Shown here piece by piece: positions 35,878 through 43,585 of a stretch of DNA of 64,000 bases. The DNA lies in the NCBI RefSeq assembly GCF_900095265.1, contig NZ_LT607659.1, positions 117,907-181,906 of the forward strand, read 5' to 3'. Position 1 is the stretch's first letter. Each line of letters opens with the position of its first letter. The stretch is from Janthinobacterium sp. UMAB-56. Its GTDB lineage: Bacteria > Pseudomonadota > Gammaproteobacteria > Burkholderiales > Burkholderiaceae_D. The position numbers and the translations under genes are program-made. The notes beneath the pieces are model-generated. The model did no database searches. It was given only the letters and a program-made list of their open reading frames with translations, and had not been told where the DNA came from.

Positions 35878-35969
35878 CCCGGCATTAGCAGCGCAGTACC
35901 TTGGCTGCGTATTGTTGCAAAACGGATATAACGAAAAAATTCCACACGGAAACTCTCTATTTCAATTCC

Positions 35970-35987
35970 CAGCAGTTACAATTCGCG
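35970..35987 (+). promoter_or_regulatory. Promoter block P2 before the TPR-OGT gene
   Basis: CAGCAGTTACAATTCGCG with TACAAT at 35977-35982, 35 bases before the ATG at 36012. It is homologous to P1. Just upstream TTCCACACGG (35940-35949) also matches the block upstream of flagellin 4. Confidence 0.6.
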
Positions 35988-36011
35988 CTGGCACATCTTC
36001 CTCCGACATCC

Positions 36012-39000
36012 ATGAGCACCCATACCCCTGAAGCAGTGAACCTCGACGCTGATCTGCAGCGCGCTATCGAACATCACCAGGCGGGGCGCCATGCGGAAGC
36101 GGAGGCGCTGTATCTGTCAATAGTGCAGGCACAGCCATATCATGCCATTGCCAACCACAATGTCGGCCTGCTGGCCGGGCAACTGGGCTTTCACGATGCG
36201 GCGCTGCCCTATTTGCGCACGGCGCTGTCGGTCAATCCGGACGAAGGCCAATTCTGGATCTCCTATGCAAATGGCCTGCTGGCGGCGGAACAGGCCGAAC
36301 ATGGACTGGAAATCATTGAAAGCGCGATCCAGCGCGGACTCGATAACGCGGAGTCACAGGCATTGTTGGCTCGCGCCCAAGTCGCAGTCGCGCAGCTGCC
36401 ACAGACCCCACGCGCAGAGGAAATGCAACATGTGATTGCGTTGTATAACGCGGGCCAGTACGCGCAGCTAGAGAGTGCCACGCGCGCCCTGATCGCCAGC
36501 TATCCTGAATCGGGCTTTGCATGGAGCGTCCTCGGTACGGCCTTGCAACTGCAGGGGAAAGATGCGCTGTCGACTTTACAAAAAACCGTGGCGCTCACAC
36601 CACACGATGCGGAAGCCCATGGCAATTTGGGCAATGCCTGGCAAGCTACAGGACAATACGAACAATCCATTGACTCCTATCTGCGAGCACTGGAGATCCA
36701 GCCCGACTTTGCCGAAGCGCATGGCAACCTGGGCAGTGCACTGGTGGCGCTGGGGCGGCTGGACGAGGCGGCGCACGCGTATCGCCAGGCCTTGACCATC
36801 AATCCGGCCTATGCCATGGCACACTTCAATTTAGGCAACACCTTCAAGTCGCTGGGCGACCTGGACGGCGCCGTTGCCAGTTATCGCCAAGCGCTGGAGA
36901 TCGTGCCTGACGATGCCGAACTGCACGGCAACCTGGGCAATGCGCTGCAGGCCCTCGGGCAGCTCGACGATGCGGCGGCCAGTTACCGGCGCGCCATCGC
37001 GCTAGCGCCGGACTATGCCTTGGTCCACAGCAACCTGGGCGCCACCTTGCAAGACCTGGAGCAGCTGGACGAAGCGTTGGCATGCCATGCAACGGCGGTG
37101 CGCCTCGACGCTGGCAATGCCGCTTTCCAGAATGGCTTGGGACTGTGCCTAAATGCGCTGGAGCGGCAGGAAGAGGCGCTCGATGCCTTCCAGCGTGCGC
37201 ATGACAGCAGCCCCAAGGACATTGGCATCTGCACCAATCTCGGCAGCACGCTGCTGACGCTGGATCGCAAGCCGCAGGCGCTGGAAATCTATCAGGCCCT
37301 GGTGGAACTGGATGCGGAAAATGCCCTCAACTATAACAATCTAGGCCTGATTCTGCTGGAGCTGGCACGCCTGGACGACGCCATTGCCATGCACCGCAAG
37401 GCGCTGCAGCTGGACCCTGGCTACGGCAAGACCCTGCTACATCTGGCAGATGCCCTGACTGCCGCGCGCGACTTCGACGGCGCGGTCGATTGCCAACGCC
37501 AGGCGCTGGCACTGGATCCGGAGTCGGCCGACTTGCACAACCGGCTCGGCATCGCCCTGCAAAAAGCCAAATGCTATGACGAAGCACTGCTCGTGTACGC
37601 CAAGGCACTCGAATTTGAAACCGGGCATGCCATCGTGCATAGCAATATCGGTGCCGTGCTGCATGACCAGAAGCGCCACGAAGAGGCGTTGGAGCAATAC
37701 CGCAAGGCGATCGCGCTCGACCCCGGCTTTGCCGCCGCCCACCTGAACATGGGCATCGCGTATCGCATGCTGAACCACTATGACGAGGCCATCGCCGCGT
37801 TCAACCAGGCGATCGCGCTCAAGCCTGCCTACCTGGAGGCGCATGCCAGCCTGGGCGCAACCTTGTGCGAAAAAGGCATGCTGCAGGAAGCCATCGCCAG
37901 TTGCCGGGCCGCCCTGGCCATCGATCCGCAATGCGCCCCCGTGTATAGCAACTTGCTGTTTTGCCTGACGCACCTGGATTACCCTGATCCGGCCCTGCTG
38001 TTTGCGGAACACCAGAAATTTGCCGACATATTCGAAACGCCGCTGCGCGCCAGCTGGCCGCAACACCGCAATGACCGCGATCCGGAGCGAGTGCTGAAGG
38101 TGGGCTTTGTCTCGGGTGACTTCAATAACCACGCGGTGGCTAATTTTGTCCTACCCATCTTCCATCACCTGAGCCCCTCACCACGCGTCGTGTTGTATGG
38201 TTACTACACCAATGTGCTCGAGGATGACTGCACCGCGCGCATCCGCGAACTGCTGCACCATTGGCGCCCCGTGAATCACCTCAGCAATACCGAGCTGGCG
38301 GCGCAGATTGAAAACGACAGGATCGATGTCCTGATCGACCTGTCGGGCCATACAGGCATCAACCGCTTATTGGCCTTTGCCCACAAACCCGCGCCGGTAC
38401 AGGCAAGCTGGATGGGCTACCCTGGCACCACGGGCCTGAAAGCCATCGATTACTTCCTGTGCGACCGCTTTTACCTGCCGCCTGGCGAGATGGAAAAGCA
38501 GTTCAGCGAAGCCATCGCCTATCTGCCGGCTGCTGCGCCGTTCCTGCCGTCCGCGATGTCGCCATCCGTGAATGCCCTGCCTACGTTGCAGAACGGCTAT
38601 ATGACCTTCGGCAGCTTCAACCGGCCGAACAAACTCAGCCGCGAAGTGATTGCCGCCTGGGCGCAACTGCTGCGCGCCGTACCCACCGCACGCATGCTGA
38701 TGGGTGCGATGCCAAAAAGCGGCACCTTCGATACCTACATCGACTGGTTCGCCAGCGAGGGCATCGCGCGCGACCGCCTCGAGTTCCATCCGCGCACATC
38801 AACCGAGGAATATTTGCATTTGCATCACAAAGTAGACCTGTGCCTCGACACTTTCCCATATACAGGCGGCACCACCACCATGCATGCCCTGTGGATGGGC
38901 GTGCCCACGCTGACCATCCCGGGCAACACCTTGCCGGGCAGGGTCACGGCGTGCGCCCTCAGCCACATGGGCCTGACCGCCTTCATCGCGCGCGACACCG

Positions 39001-39224
39001 ATGATTTCGTTGCCAAGGGCACGTATATCGCCAACGATCCGGCGCTGCTGGCCAATATCCGCAGCAATTTGCGCCAACTGATTGAAAATTCGGCCATGGG
39101 TCGCTCGGAAGTCATCGCCGCCGGTCTCGAAGGCGCCATGCGCGCCATGTGGCACCGCTGGTGCGAAGGCAAGGCAGCGGCCACCTTCGAGATTGAACTG
39201 GATTCTCATGAGGAAGTTGCCTGA
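36012..39224 (+). CDS. TPR-repeat protein with SPINDLY/O-GlcNAc transferase-type glycosyltransferase domain
   Basis: 1070 residues. Residues about 10-640 contain many consecutive 34-residue TPR units (pattern AEAHGNLGNAWQATGQYEQSIDSYLRALEIQPD). From about residue 670 comes a GT41 domain: KVGFVSGDFNNHAVANFVLPIF, DVLIDLSGHTGINRLLAFAHKPAPVQASWMGYPGTTG, YMTFGSFNRPNKLS, FPYTGGTTTMHALWMGVPTLTIPG. GT41 enzymes O-glycosylate Ser/Thr in the cytoplasm; TPRs select protein substrates. It stands 126 bases before the first flagellin, so flagellin is the likely substrate (inference). ATG 36012 is chosen; the longer reading runs through promoter sequence. Confidence 0.92.
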   Translation: MSTHTPEAVNLDADLQRAIEHHQAGRHAEAEALYLSIVQAQPYHAIANHNVGLLAGQLGFHDAALPYLRTALSVNPDEGQFWISYANGLLAAEQAEHGLEIIESAIQRGLDNAESQALLARAQVAVAQLPQTPRAEEMQHVIALYNAGQYAQLESATRALIASYPESGFAWSVLGTALQLQGKDALSTLQKTVALTPHDAEAHGNLGNAWQATGQYEQSIDSYLRALEIQPDFAEAHGNLGSALVALGRLDEAAHAYRQALTINPAYAMAHFNLGNTFKSLGDLDGAVASYRQALEIVPDDAELHGNLGNALQALGQLDDAAASYRRAIALAPDYALVHSNLGATLQDLEQLDEALACHATAVRLDAGNAAFQNGLGLCLNALERQEEALDAFQRAHDSSPKDIGICTNLGSTLLTLDRKPQALEIYQALVELDAENALNYNNLGLILLELARLDDAIAMHRKALQLDPGYGKTLLHLADALTAARDFDGAVDCQRQALALDPESADLHNRLGIALQKAKCYDEALLVYAKALEFETGHAIVHSNIGAVLHDQKRHEEALEQYRKAIALDPGFAAAHLNMGIAYRMLNHYDEAIAAFNQAIALKPAYLEAHASLGATLCEKGMLQEAIASCRAALAIDPQCAPVYSNLLFCLTHLDYPDPALLFAEHQKFADIFETPLRASWPQHRNDRDPERVLKVGFVSGDFNNHAVANFVLPIFHHLSPSPRVVLYGYYTNVLEDDCTARIRELLHHWRPVNHLSNTELAAQIENDRIDVLIDLSGHTGINRLLAFAHKPAPVQASWMGYPGTTGLKAIDYFLCDRFYLPPGEMEKQFSEAIAYLPAAAPFLPSAMSPSVNALPTLQNGYMTFGSFNRPNKLSREVIAAWAQLLRAVPTARMLMGAMPKSGTFDTYIDWFASEGIARDRLEFHPRTSTEEYLHLHHKVDLCLDTFPYTGGTTTMHALWMGVPTLTIPGNTLPGRVTACALSHMGLTAFIARDTDDFVAKGTYIANDPALLANIRSNLRQLIENSAMGRSEVIAAGLEGAMRAMWHRWCEGKAAATFEIELDSHEEVA

Positions 39225-39245
39225 CAGCACCATGGCCGCATAAAT

Positions 39246-39290
39246 ATTTCCAGAAAGCATTTAATAAAAAAGCGCTGATGGTCGTCCTGT
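39246..39290 (+). promoter_or_regulatory. Flagellin 1 promoter (FliA/LafS-type candidate)
   Basis: TTTCC (39247-39251), TTTAA (39260-39264), 16 bases, then GTCGTCCT (39281-39288). The same three elements with the same spacing occur before flagellins 2-4, and the last two before flagellin 5. The form recalls TAAA-N15-GCCGATAA sigma-28 promoters. Confidence 0.65.
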
Positions 39291-39296
39291 AGTGAT

Positions 39297-39319
39297 GGAG
39301 AGCGCAAATTTGCAGCTCC
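39297..39319 (+). promoter_or_regulatory. 5'-UTR hairpin, flagellin 1
   Basis: GGAG pairs with CTCC, with an inner GCAAATTTGC stem-loop. It starts 8 bases after the -10-like box, hence near the presumed 5' end of the mRNA. Confidence 0.55.
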
Positions 39320-39350
39320 CGGCCGAATTTACCCTATTAGGAGTTTTCCC

Positions 39351-40238
39351 ATGCTGAGTTTGCATACCAACAACGCATCGCTGTCCGCACAAAACTCGAT
39401 TGCAAAAACGCAATCGCAATTGTCGACCTCGATGACCCGCCTGAGCACCGGCTACCGCATCAATTCGGCTATGGACGACGCCGCCGGCCTGCAGATCGCC
39501 ACACGTCTGAAAGCCCAGACCAGCGGCATGACCGTTGCCATGAGCAACACGCAAAACAGCACCTCGATGCTGCAAACGGCCGAAGGCGCGTTTGGCGAAG
39601 TGACCAACATGCTGGTGCGCATGAAGGATCTGGCTACGCAAGCGGCCGATGCCTCGTCGAACACGGATGATCAGAAAGCCATGCAGGCAGAGTTCGACGC
39701 CCTGGGCCAAGAACTGTACAACATCATGAGCAACACCACGTTCGGTGGCAGCAAGCTGCTGGGCGACGGCGCCGGCACCGCCGGTTCGCCGACCCTGTCG
39801 ACCACCATGACGTTCCAGATTGGCGCAAGCTCGACGGAAAAAATGTCGATCGACGTCTCGGGCGGCATGTCGACCCTGAACACGGCGCTGAAATCCGTGT
39901 CGACCAAATTCTCGTCGGTTGCCACGACGACCGCCGGCGCCGAAATCTCCACGGGCACCGCCGCCAATACCATGATCAAGACGCTGGCCGATGCCATCGA
40001 CAACGTCGGCACCGTGCGCTCCGCACTGGGCGCCGCAGCCAACCGTCTGGACCACATCAACAGCAACCTGTCGAATATCTCGACCAACACCAAGGCCGCG
40101 ACCGGCCGCATCATGGACGTTGACTTCGCCACCGAAAGCTCGAACATGACGTCGTCGCAAATGCTGCTGCAAGCCGGCACCGCAATGCTGAAACAAAGCA
40201 ACAGCATGTCCTCGATGGTCATGTCCCTGCTGCAATAA
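39351..40238 (+). CDS. Flagellin, lateral (LafA-like), copy 1
   Basis: 295 residues. The filament subunit is exported by the flagellar type III system and polymerises at the tip. The N-terminal D0/D1 helix (MLSLHTNNASLSAQNSIAKTQSQLSTSMTRLSTGYRINSAMDDAAGLQIATRL) and C-terminal D0/D1 (SSQMLLQAGTAMLKQSNSMSSMVMSLLQ) are present. The central part, about residues 105-220, is short, variable and Ser/Thr-rich, lacking large D2/D3 domains, and suits O-glycosylation by the upstream OGT. RBS AGGAG precedes the ATG. It is a monocistronic unit with its own promoter, hairpin leader and terminator. Confidence 0.95.
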   Translation: MLSLHTNNASLSAQNSIAKTQSQLSTSMTRLSTGYRINSAMDDAAGLQIATRLKAQTSGMTVAMSNTQNSTSMLQTAEGAFGEVTNMLVRMKDLATQAADASSNTDDQKAMQAEFDALGQELYNIMSNTTFGGSKLLGDGAGTAGSPTLSTTMTFQIGASSTEKMSIDVSGGMSTLNTALKSVSTKFSSVATTTAGAEISTGTAANTMIKTLADAIDNVGTVRSALGAAANRLDHINSNLSNISTNTKAATGRIMDVDFATESSNMTSSQMLLQAGTAMLKQSNSMSSMVMSLLQ

Positions 40239-40257
40239 TCGACTGCGCTTCAAGACT

Positions 40258-40288
40258 AGCCCCGGCAAGCGATTGCCGGGGCTTTTTT
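40258..40288 (+). terminator. Terminator of flagellin 1
   Basis: AGCCCCGGCAA and TTGCCGGGGCT, an 11-bp perfect stem with GCGA loop, then T-run. Identical to the terminator of flagellin 2. Confidence 0.95.
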
Positions 40289-40312
40289 CATCCAGCAACA
40301 TCCATATAAAAA

Positions 40313-40357
40313 ATTTCCATATGGCATTTAATAAACGTCGAGGCATGGTCGTCTTGT
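40313..40357 (+). promoter_or_regulatory. Flagellin 2 promoter
   Basis: TTTCC (40314-40318), TTTAA (40327-40331), 16 bases, GTCGTCTT (40348-40355). Confidence 0.65.
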
Positions 40358-40362
40358 ACTAA

Positions 40363-40387
40363 GGAGAGCGCGATGGTTCGCGGCTCC
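40363..40387 (+). promoter_or_regulatory. 5'-UTR hairpin, flagellin 2
   Basis: GGAG-AG-CGCGA, loop TGGT, TCGCG-G-CTCC: 4 + 5 base pairs around a small internal loop. The inner stem sequence differs from flagellin 1 yet still pairs. Confidence 0.6.
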
Positions 40388-40418
40388 CGACCGAACATAC
40401 TTATTAGGAGTTTTTCCA

Positions 40419-41288
40419 ATGCTGAGCCTGCATACCAACAATGCGTCGCTGTCCGCGCAAAATTCGATTGCTAAAACGCAATCGCAACTGTCCACCTCGA
40501 TGACCCGCTTGAGCACAGGCTACCGCATCAATTCAGCCATGGATGACGCGGCCGGCCTGCAGATCGCCACGCGCTTGAAAGCCCAGACCAGCGGCATGAC
40601 CGTTGCCATGAGCAACACCCAAAACAGCACCTCGATGCTGCAAACGGCTGAAGGCGCGTTTGGCGAAGTCACCAACATGCTGATCCGCATGAAGGACCTG
40701 GCCACCCAAGCTGCCGATGCCTCGTCGAACGTGGACGACAAAAAGGCCATGCAGGCAGAATTCGATGCCCTAGGCTCGGAACTGGCCAACGTCATGACCA
40801 ACACCACCTTCGGCGGCAGCTTGTTGCTGGGCGATGGCACGGGCGCCACCGGCACGCTGTCGTCGGCCATGACCTTCCAGATCGGCGCGAGCTCGACGGA
40901 AAAAATGTCGATCGACGTCACCGCCGGCATGACCGGCCTGGCAGCTGCCCTGAAAGCCGTATCGGCCAGCTTCTCCACCGCCGGCGCCGCCGGTACGGAA
41001 TTGACGGCAGCGGCCAACGCCGCCATCGGCAACCTGACCACCGCCATCGACAAGGTTGGCACCGTGCGCTCGGCCCTGGGCGCCGCCGCCAACCGCCTTG
41101 ACCACATCAACAGCAACCTGTCGAACATCGCCACCAACACCAAGGCCGCGACCGGTCGCATCATGGACGTTGACTTCGCCACCGAAAGCTCGAACATGAC
41201 GTCGTCGCAAATGCTGCTGCAAGCCGGCACCGCGATGCTGAAACAAAGCAACAGCATGTCCTCGATGGTCATGTCCCTGCTGCAATAA
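40419..41288 (+). CDS. Flagellin, lateral (LafA-like), copy 2
   Basis: 289 residues. N-terminal residues 1-104 and C-terminal about 75 residues are identical or nearly so to copy 1 (one visible change: NMLIRM for NMLVRM). The middle (residues 105-215) differs: it has GSELANVMTNTTFGGSLLLGDGTGATG and an Ala-rich stretch. AGGAG precedes the ATG. It is monocistronic, bounded by its own promoter and a terminator identical to copy 1, so the duplicated unit included the flanks. Confidence 0.95.
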   Translation: MLSLHTNNASLSAQNSIAKTQSQLSTSMTRLSTGYRINSAMDDAAGLQIATRLKAQTSGMTVAMSNTQNSTSMLQTAEGAFGEVTNMLIRMKDLATQAADASSNVDDKKAMQAEFDALGSELANVMTNTTFGGSLLLGDGTGATGTLSSAMTFQIGASSTEKMSIDVTAGMTGLAAALKAVSASFSTAGAAGTELTAAANAAIGNLTTAIDKVGTVRSALGAAANRLDHINSNLSNIATNTKAATGRIMDVDFATESSNMTSSQMLLQAGTAMLKQSNSMSSMVMSLLQ

Positions 41289-41307
41289 TCGACTACGCTT
41301 CAAGAAC

Positions 41308-41338
41308 AGCCCCGGCAAGCGATTGCCGGGGCTTTTTT
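41308..41338 (+). terminator. Terminator of flagellin 2
   Basis: Same 11-bp stem and GCGA loop as after flagellin 1, then T-run. Confidence 0.95.
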
Positions 41339-41362
41339 CATGGCCATACGCGATTATGAAAA

Positions 41363-41407
41363 ATTTCCATACAGCATTTAATAAGCCGGCAGATCTGGTC
41401 GTCTTGT
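41363..41407 (+). promoter_or_regulatory. Flagellin 3 promoter
   Basis: TTTCC (41364-41368), TTTAA (41377-41381), 16 bases, GTCGTCTT (41398-41405). Confidence 0.65.
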
Positions 41408-41413
41408 ACTATT

Positions 41414-41436
41414 GAGGGCAAGAAACGTTGCCCCTC
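41414..41436 (+). promoter_or_regulatory. 5'-UTR hairpin, flagellin 3
   Basis: GAGGGCAA (41414-41421), loop GAAACG, TTGCCCCTC (41428-41436): 8 base pairs with one bulged C. Confidence 0.65.
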
Positions 41437-41464
41437 GACGAATTAACCTTACAGGAGCAACACC

Positions 41465-42337
41465 ATGCTGAGCCTTCACACCAATAACGCATCGCTGTCC
41501 GCACAGAACTCGATTGCCAAGACCCAATCGCAGCTGTCGACCTCGATGACACGCCTGAGCACCGGATACCGCATCAACTCCGCCATGGATGACGCTGCCG
41601 GCCTGCAGATCGCCACGCGCCTGAAAGCCCAGACCAGCGGCATGACCGTTGCCATGAGCAACACGCAAAACAGCACCTCGATGCTGCAAACTGCTGAAGG
41701 CGCGTTTGGCGAAGTCACCAACATGCTGGTACGCATGAAGGATCTGGCCACCCAAGCTGCCGATGCCTCGTCGAACGCACAAGACAAGACCGCCATGCAG
41801 GCAGAGTACAACGCCCTGGGCCAGGAACTGTACAACGTCATGACCAACACCACTTTCGGCGGCAGCTTGCTGATGGGTAATGGCACAGGCACCACCGGCA
41901 CGCTGTCGGCCGCCATGACCTTCCAGATCGGCGCGAGCTCGACGGAAAACATGACGATCGACGTCAAGACCAACATGGTCACCCTGTCGGCATCGCTACT
42001 GGCCGCGACGAAGAACTTCGCCGCCGCTGCCTCGACCGGCGCGTCGGAACTGACCACCACCGCCAACGCCACCATCGACCTGCTGGCCACGGCCATCAAC
42101 GACGTGGGTACCGTACGCTCGGCCCTGGGCGCTGCCGCCAACCGCCTCGACCACATCAACAGCAACCTGTCGAACATCGCCACCAACACCAAGGCCGCGA
42201 CCGGCCGCATCATGGACGTCGATTTCGCCACCGAAAGCTCGAACATGACGTCGTCGCAAATGCTGCTGCAAGCCGGCACCGCGATGCTGAAACAAAGCAA
42301 TAGTATGTCCTCGATGGTCATGTCCTTGTTGCAATAA
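41465..42337 (+). CDS. Flagellin, lateral (LafA-like), copy 3
   Basis: 290 residues with the same terminal domains as copies 1 and 2. Its variable middle contains SSNAQDKTAMQAEYNALGQELYNVMTNTTFGG and a Thr/Ser-rich part (MVTLSASLLAATKNFAAAASTGASELTTTANATIDLL), candidate O-glycan sites. AGGAG lies 7 bases before the ATG. It is monocistronic, with its own promoter, leader hairpin and a terminator of different sequence from copies 1 and 2. Confidence 0.95.
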   Translation: MLSLHTNNASLSAQNSIAKTQSQLSTSMTRLSTGYRINSAMDDAAGLQIATRLKAQTSGMTVAMSNTQNSTSMLQTAEGAFGEVTNMLVRMKDLATQAADASSNAQDKTAMQAEYNALGQELYNVMTNTTFGGSLLMGNGTGTTGTLSAAMTFQIGASSTENMTIDVKTNMVTLSASLLAATKNFAAAASTGASELTTTANATIDLLATAINDVGTVRSALGAAANRLDHINSNLSNIATNTKAATGRIMDVDFATESSNMTSSQMLLQAGTAMLKQSNSMSSMVMSLLQ

Positions 42338-42372
42338 TTTTCTTCCTGTAGTTTCCGCTGGTACCGGCCAGC

Positions 42373-42403
42373 AAGAAAGCCAGGCCGCGCGTCTGGCTTT
42401 CTT
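42373..42403 (+). terminator. Terminator of flagellin 3
   Basis: AAGAAAGCCAG pairs with CTGGCTTTCTT around a 9-base loop. The T-rich arm serves as the tail; it could work in both directions. Confidence 0.8.
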
Positions 42404-42427
42404 ACACCCATCGCATTCCATTAAATA

Positions 42428-42472
42428 ATTTCCACACGGCATTTAACGTTTACCTCCAAGTGGTCGCCTGTT
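42428..42472 (+). promoter_or_regulatory. Flagellin 4 promoter
   Basis: TTTCC (42429-42433), TTTAA (42442-42446), 16 bases, GTCGCCTG (42463-42470). Confidence 0.6.
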
Positions 42473-42479
42473 TTGCTTG

Positions 42480-42502
42480 AGGACGAAAAATACTACCGTC
42501 CT
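42480..42502 (+). promoter_or_regulatory. 5'-UTR hairpin, flagellin 4
   Basis: AGGACG (42480-42485) and CGTCCT (42497-42502) form six base pairs around an 11-base loop; outer TTGC/GCAA can extend it past a bulge. Confidence 0.55.
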
Positions 42503-42530
42503 GCAATGCATTTACCACAGGAGTTACCAT

Positions 42531-43412
42531 ATGCTGAGCCTACACACCAACAACGCATCGCTGTCCGCACAGAACTCGATCGCCAAGACCCAATCGCAAC
42601 TGTCGACCTCAATGACACGCTTGTCCACCGGCTACCGCATCAACTCAGCCATGGACGACGCCGCTGGCCTGCAGATCGCCACGCGCCTGAAAGCGCAGAC
42701 CAGCGGCATGACCGTTGCCATGAGCAACACGCAAAACAGCACCTCGATGCTGCAAACGGCCGAAGGCGCGTTTGGCGAAGTCACTAACATGCTGGTACGC
42801 ATGAAGGATCTGGCTACGCAAGCGGCCGATGCTTCGTCGAACGGCCAGGACAAGACCGCCATGCAAGCCGAATACGACGCGCTGGGCCTGGAACTGTACA
42901 ACGTCATGACCAACACCACCTTTGGTGGCCAGACCCTGCTGGGCGACGGCACCGCCGGTAAGGGTACGCTGTCGGATGCGATGACCTTCCAGATCGGCGC
43001 AAGCTCGATGGAAAAAATGAGCATCAACGTATCCACTGACATGGGCGCGCTGAACACCAAGCTGATGGCGCTGTCGGCCAACAACTTCAAGGCCAGCACC
43101 GCAGGCGTGGGCACCGAACTGACTGCCGCCGGTACCGCCAATACCACCATCGACAAACTGGCAGCTGCCATCGACAACGTCGGTACCGTGCGTTCCGCTC
43201 TGGGCGCCGCCGCCAACCGTCTCGACCACATCAACAGCAACCTGTCGAACATCGCCACCAACACCAAGGCCGCTACCGGCCGTATCATGGACGTCGATTT
43301 CGCTACCGAAAGCTCGAACATGACCTCGTCGCAAATGCTGCTGCAAGCCGGCACCGCGATGCTGAAACAAAGCAACAGCATGTCCTCGATGGTCATGTCC
43401 TTGCTGCAATAA
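42531..43412 (+). CDS. Flagellin, lateral (LafA-like), copy 4
   Basis: 293 residues. ATG at 42531 starts MLSLHTNN like the other copies and is preceded by AGGAG; the longer reading enters the hairpin leader. Terminal domains are nearly identical to copies 1-3. The middle has SSNGQDKTAMQAEYDALGLELYNVMTNTTFGGQTLLGDGTAGKG and NNFKASTAGVGTELTAAGTANTTIDKL. It is monocistronic with its own promoter and terminator. Confidence 0.95.
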   Translation: MLSLHTNNASLSAQNSIAKTQSQLSTSMTRLSTGYRINSAMDDAAGLQIATRLKAQTSGMTVAMSNTQNSTSMLQTAEGAFGEVTNMLVRMKDLATQAADASSNGQDKTAMQAEYDALGLELYNVMTNTTFGGQTLLGDGTAGKGTLSDAMTFQIGASSMEKMSINVSTDMGALNTKLMALSANNFKASTAGVGTELTAAGTANTTIDKLAAAIDNVGTVRSALGAAANRLDHINSNLSNIATNTKAATGRIMDVDFATESSNMTSSQMLLQAGTAMLKQSNSMSSMVMSLLQ

Positions 43413-43444
43413 TCTTTGCCTGGCCGCTTGCGGCCAGCAACGCC

Positions 43445-43471
43445 AAGCCAGGCTGCGGTCTGGCTTTTTTT
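43445..43471 (+). terminator. Terminator of flagellin 4
   Basis: AAGCCAG, 8-base loop, CTGGCTT then five more T. The lower stem matches that of flagellin 3. Confidence 0.88.
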
Positions 43472-43510
43472 ATGTGCGAAACATATTAATTTGACTATAT
43501 TGCCTTTCGA

Positions 43511-43541
43511 TTTAACAATGCTGGCGCCACAGTCGCCTATA
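43511..43541 (+). promoter_or_regulatory. Flagellin 5 promoter
   Basis: TTTAA (43511-43515), 16 bases, GTCGCCTA (43532-43539). The upstream TTTCC block and the leader hairpin of the other copies are missing. Confidence 0.5.
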
Positions 43542-43585
43542 CAAGATAGACCCGTTTCACCCTCACCGCCCACCGGAGCCGCCAC

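Noticed and set aside
35895-35925. Sigma-54 promoter upstream of the TPR-OGT gene (TTGGC ... TTGC)
   Set aside because: GG and GC are 12 bases apart rather than the required 10, and the homologous block at 32270 has no such sequence.
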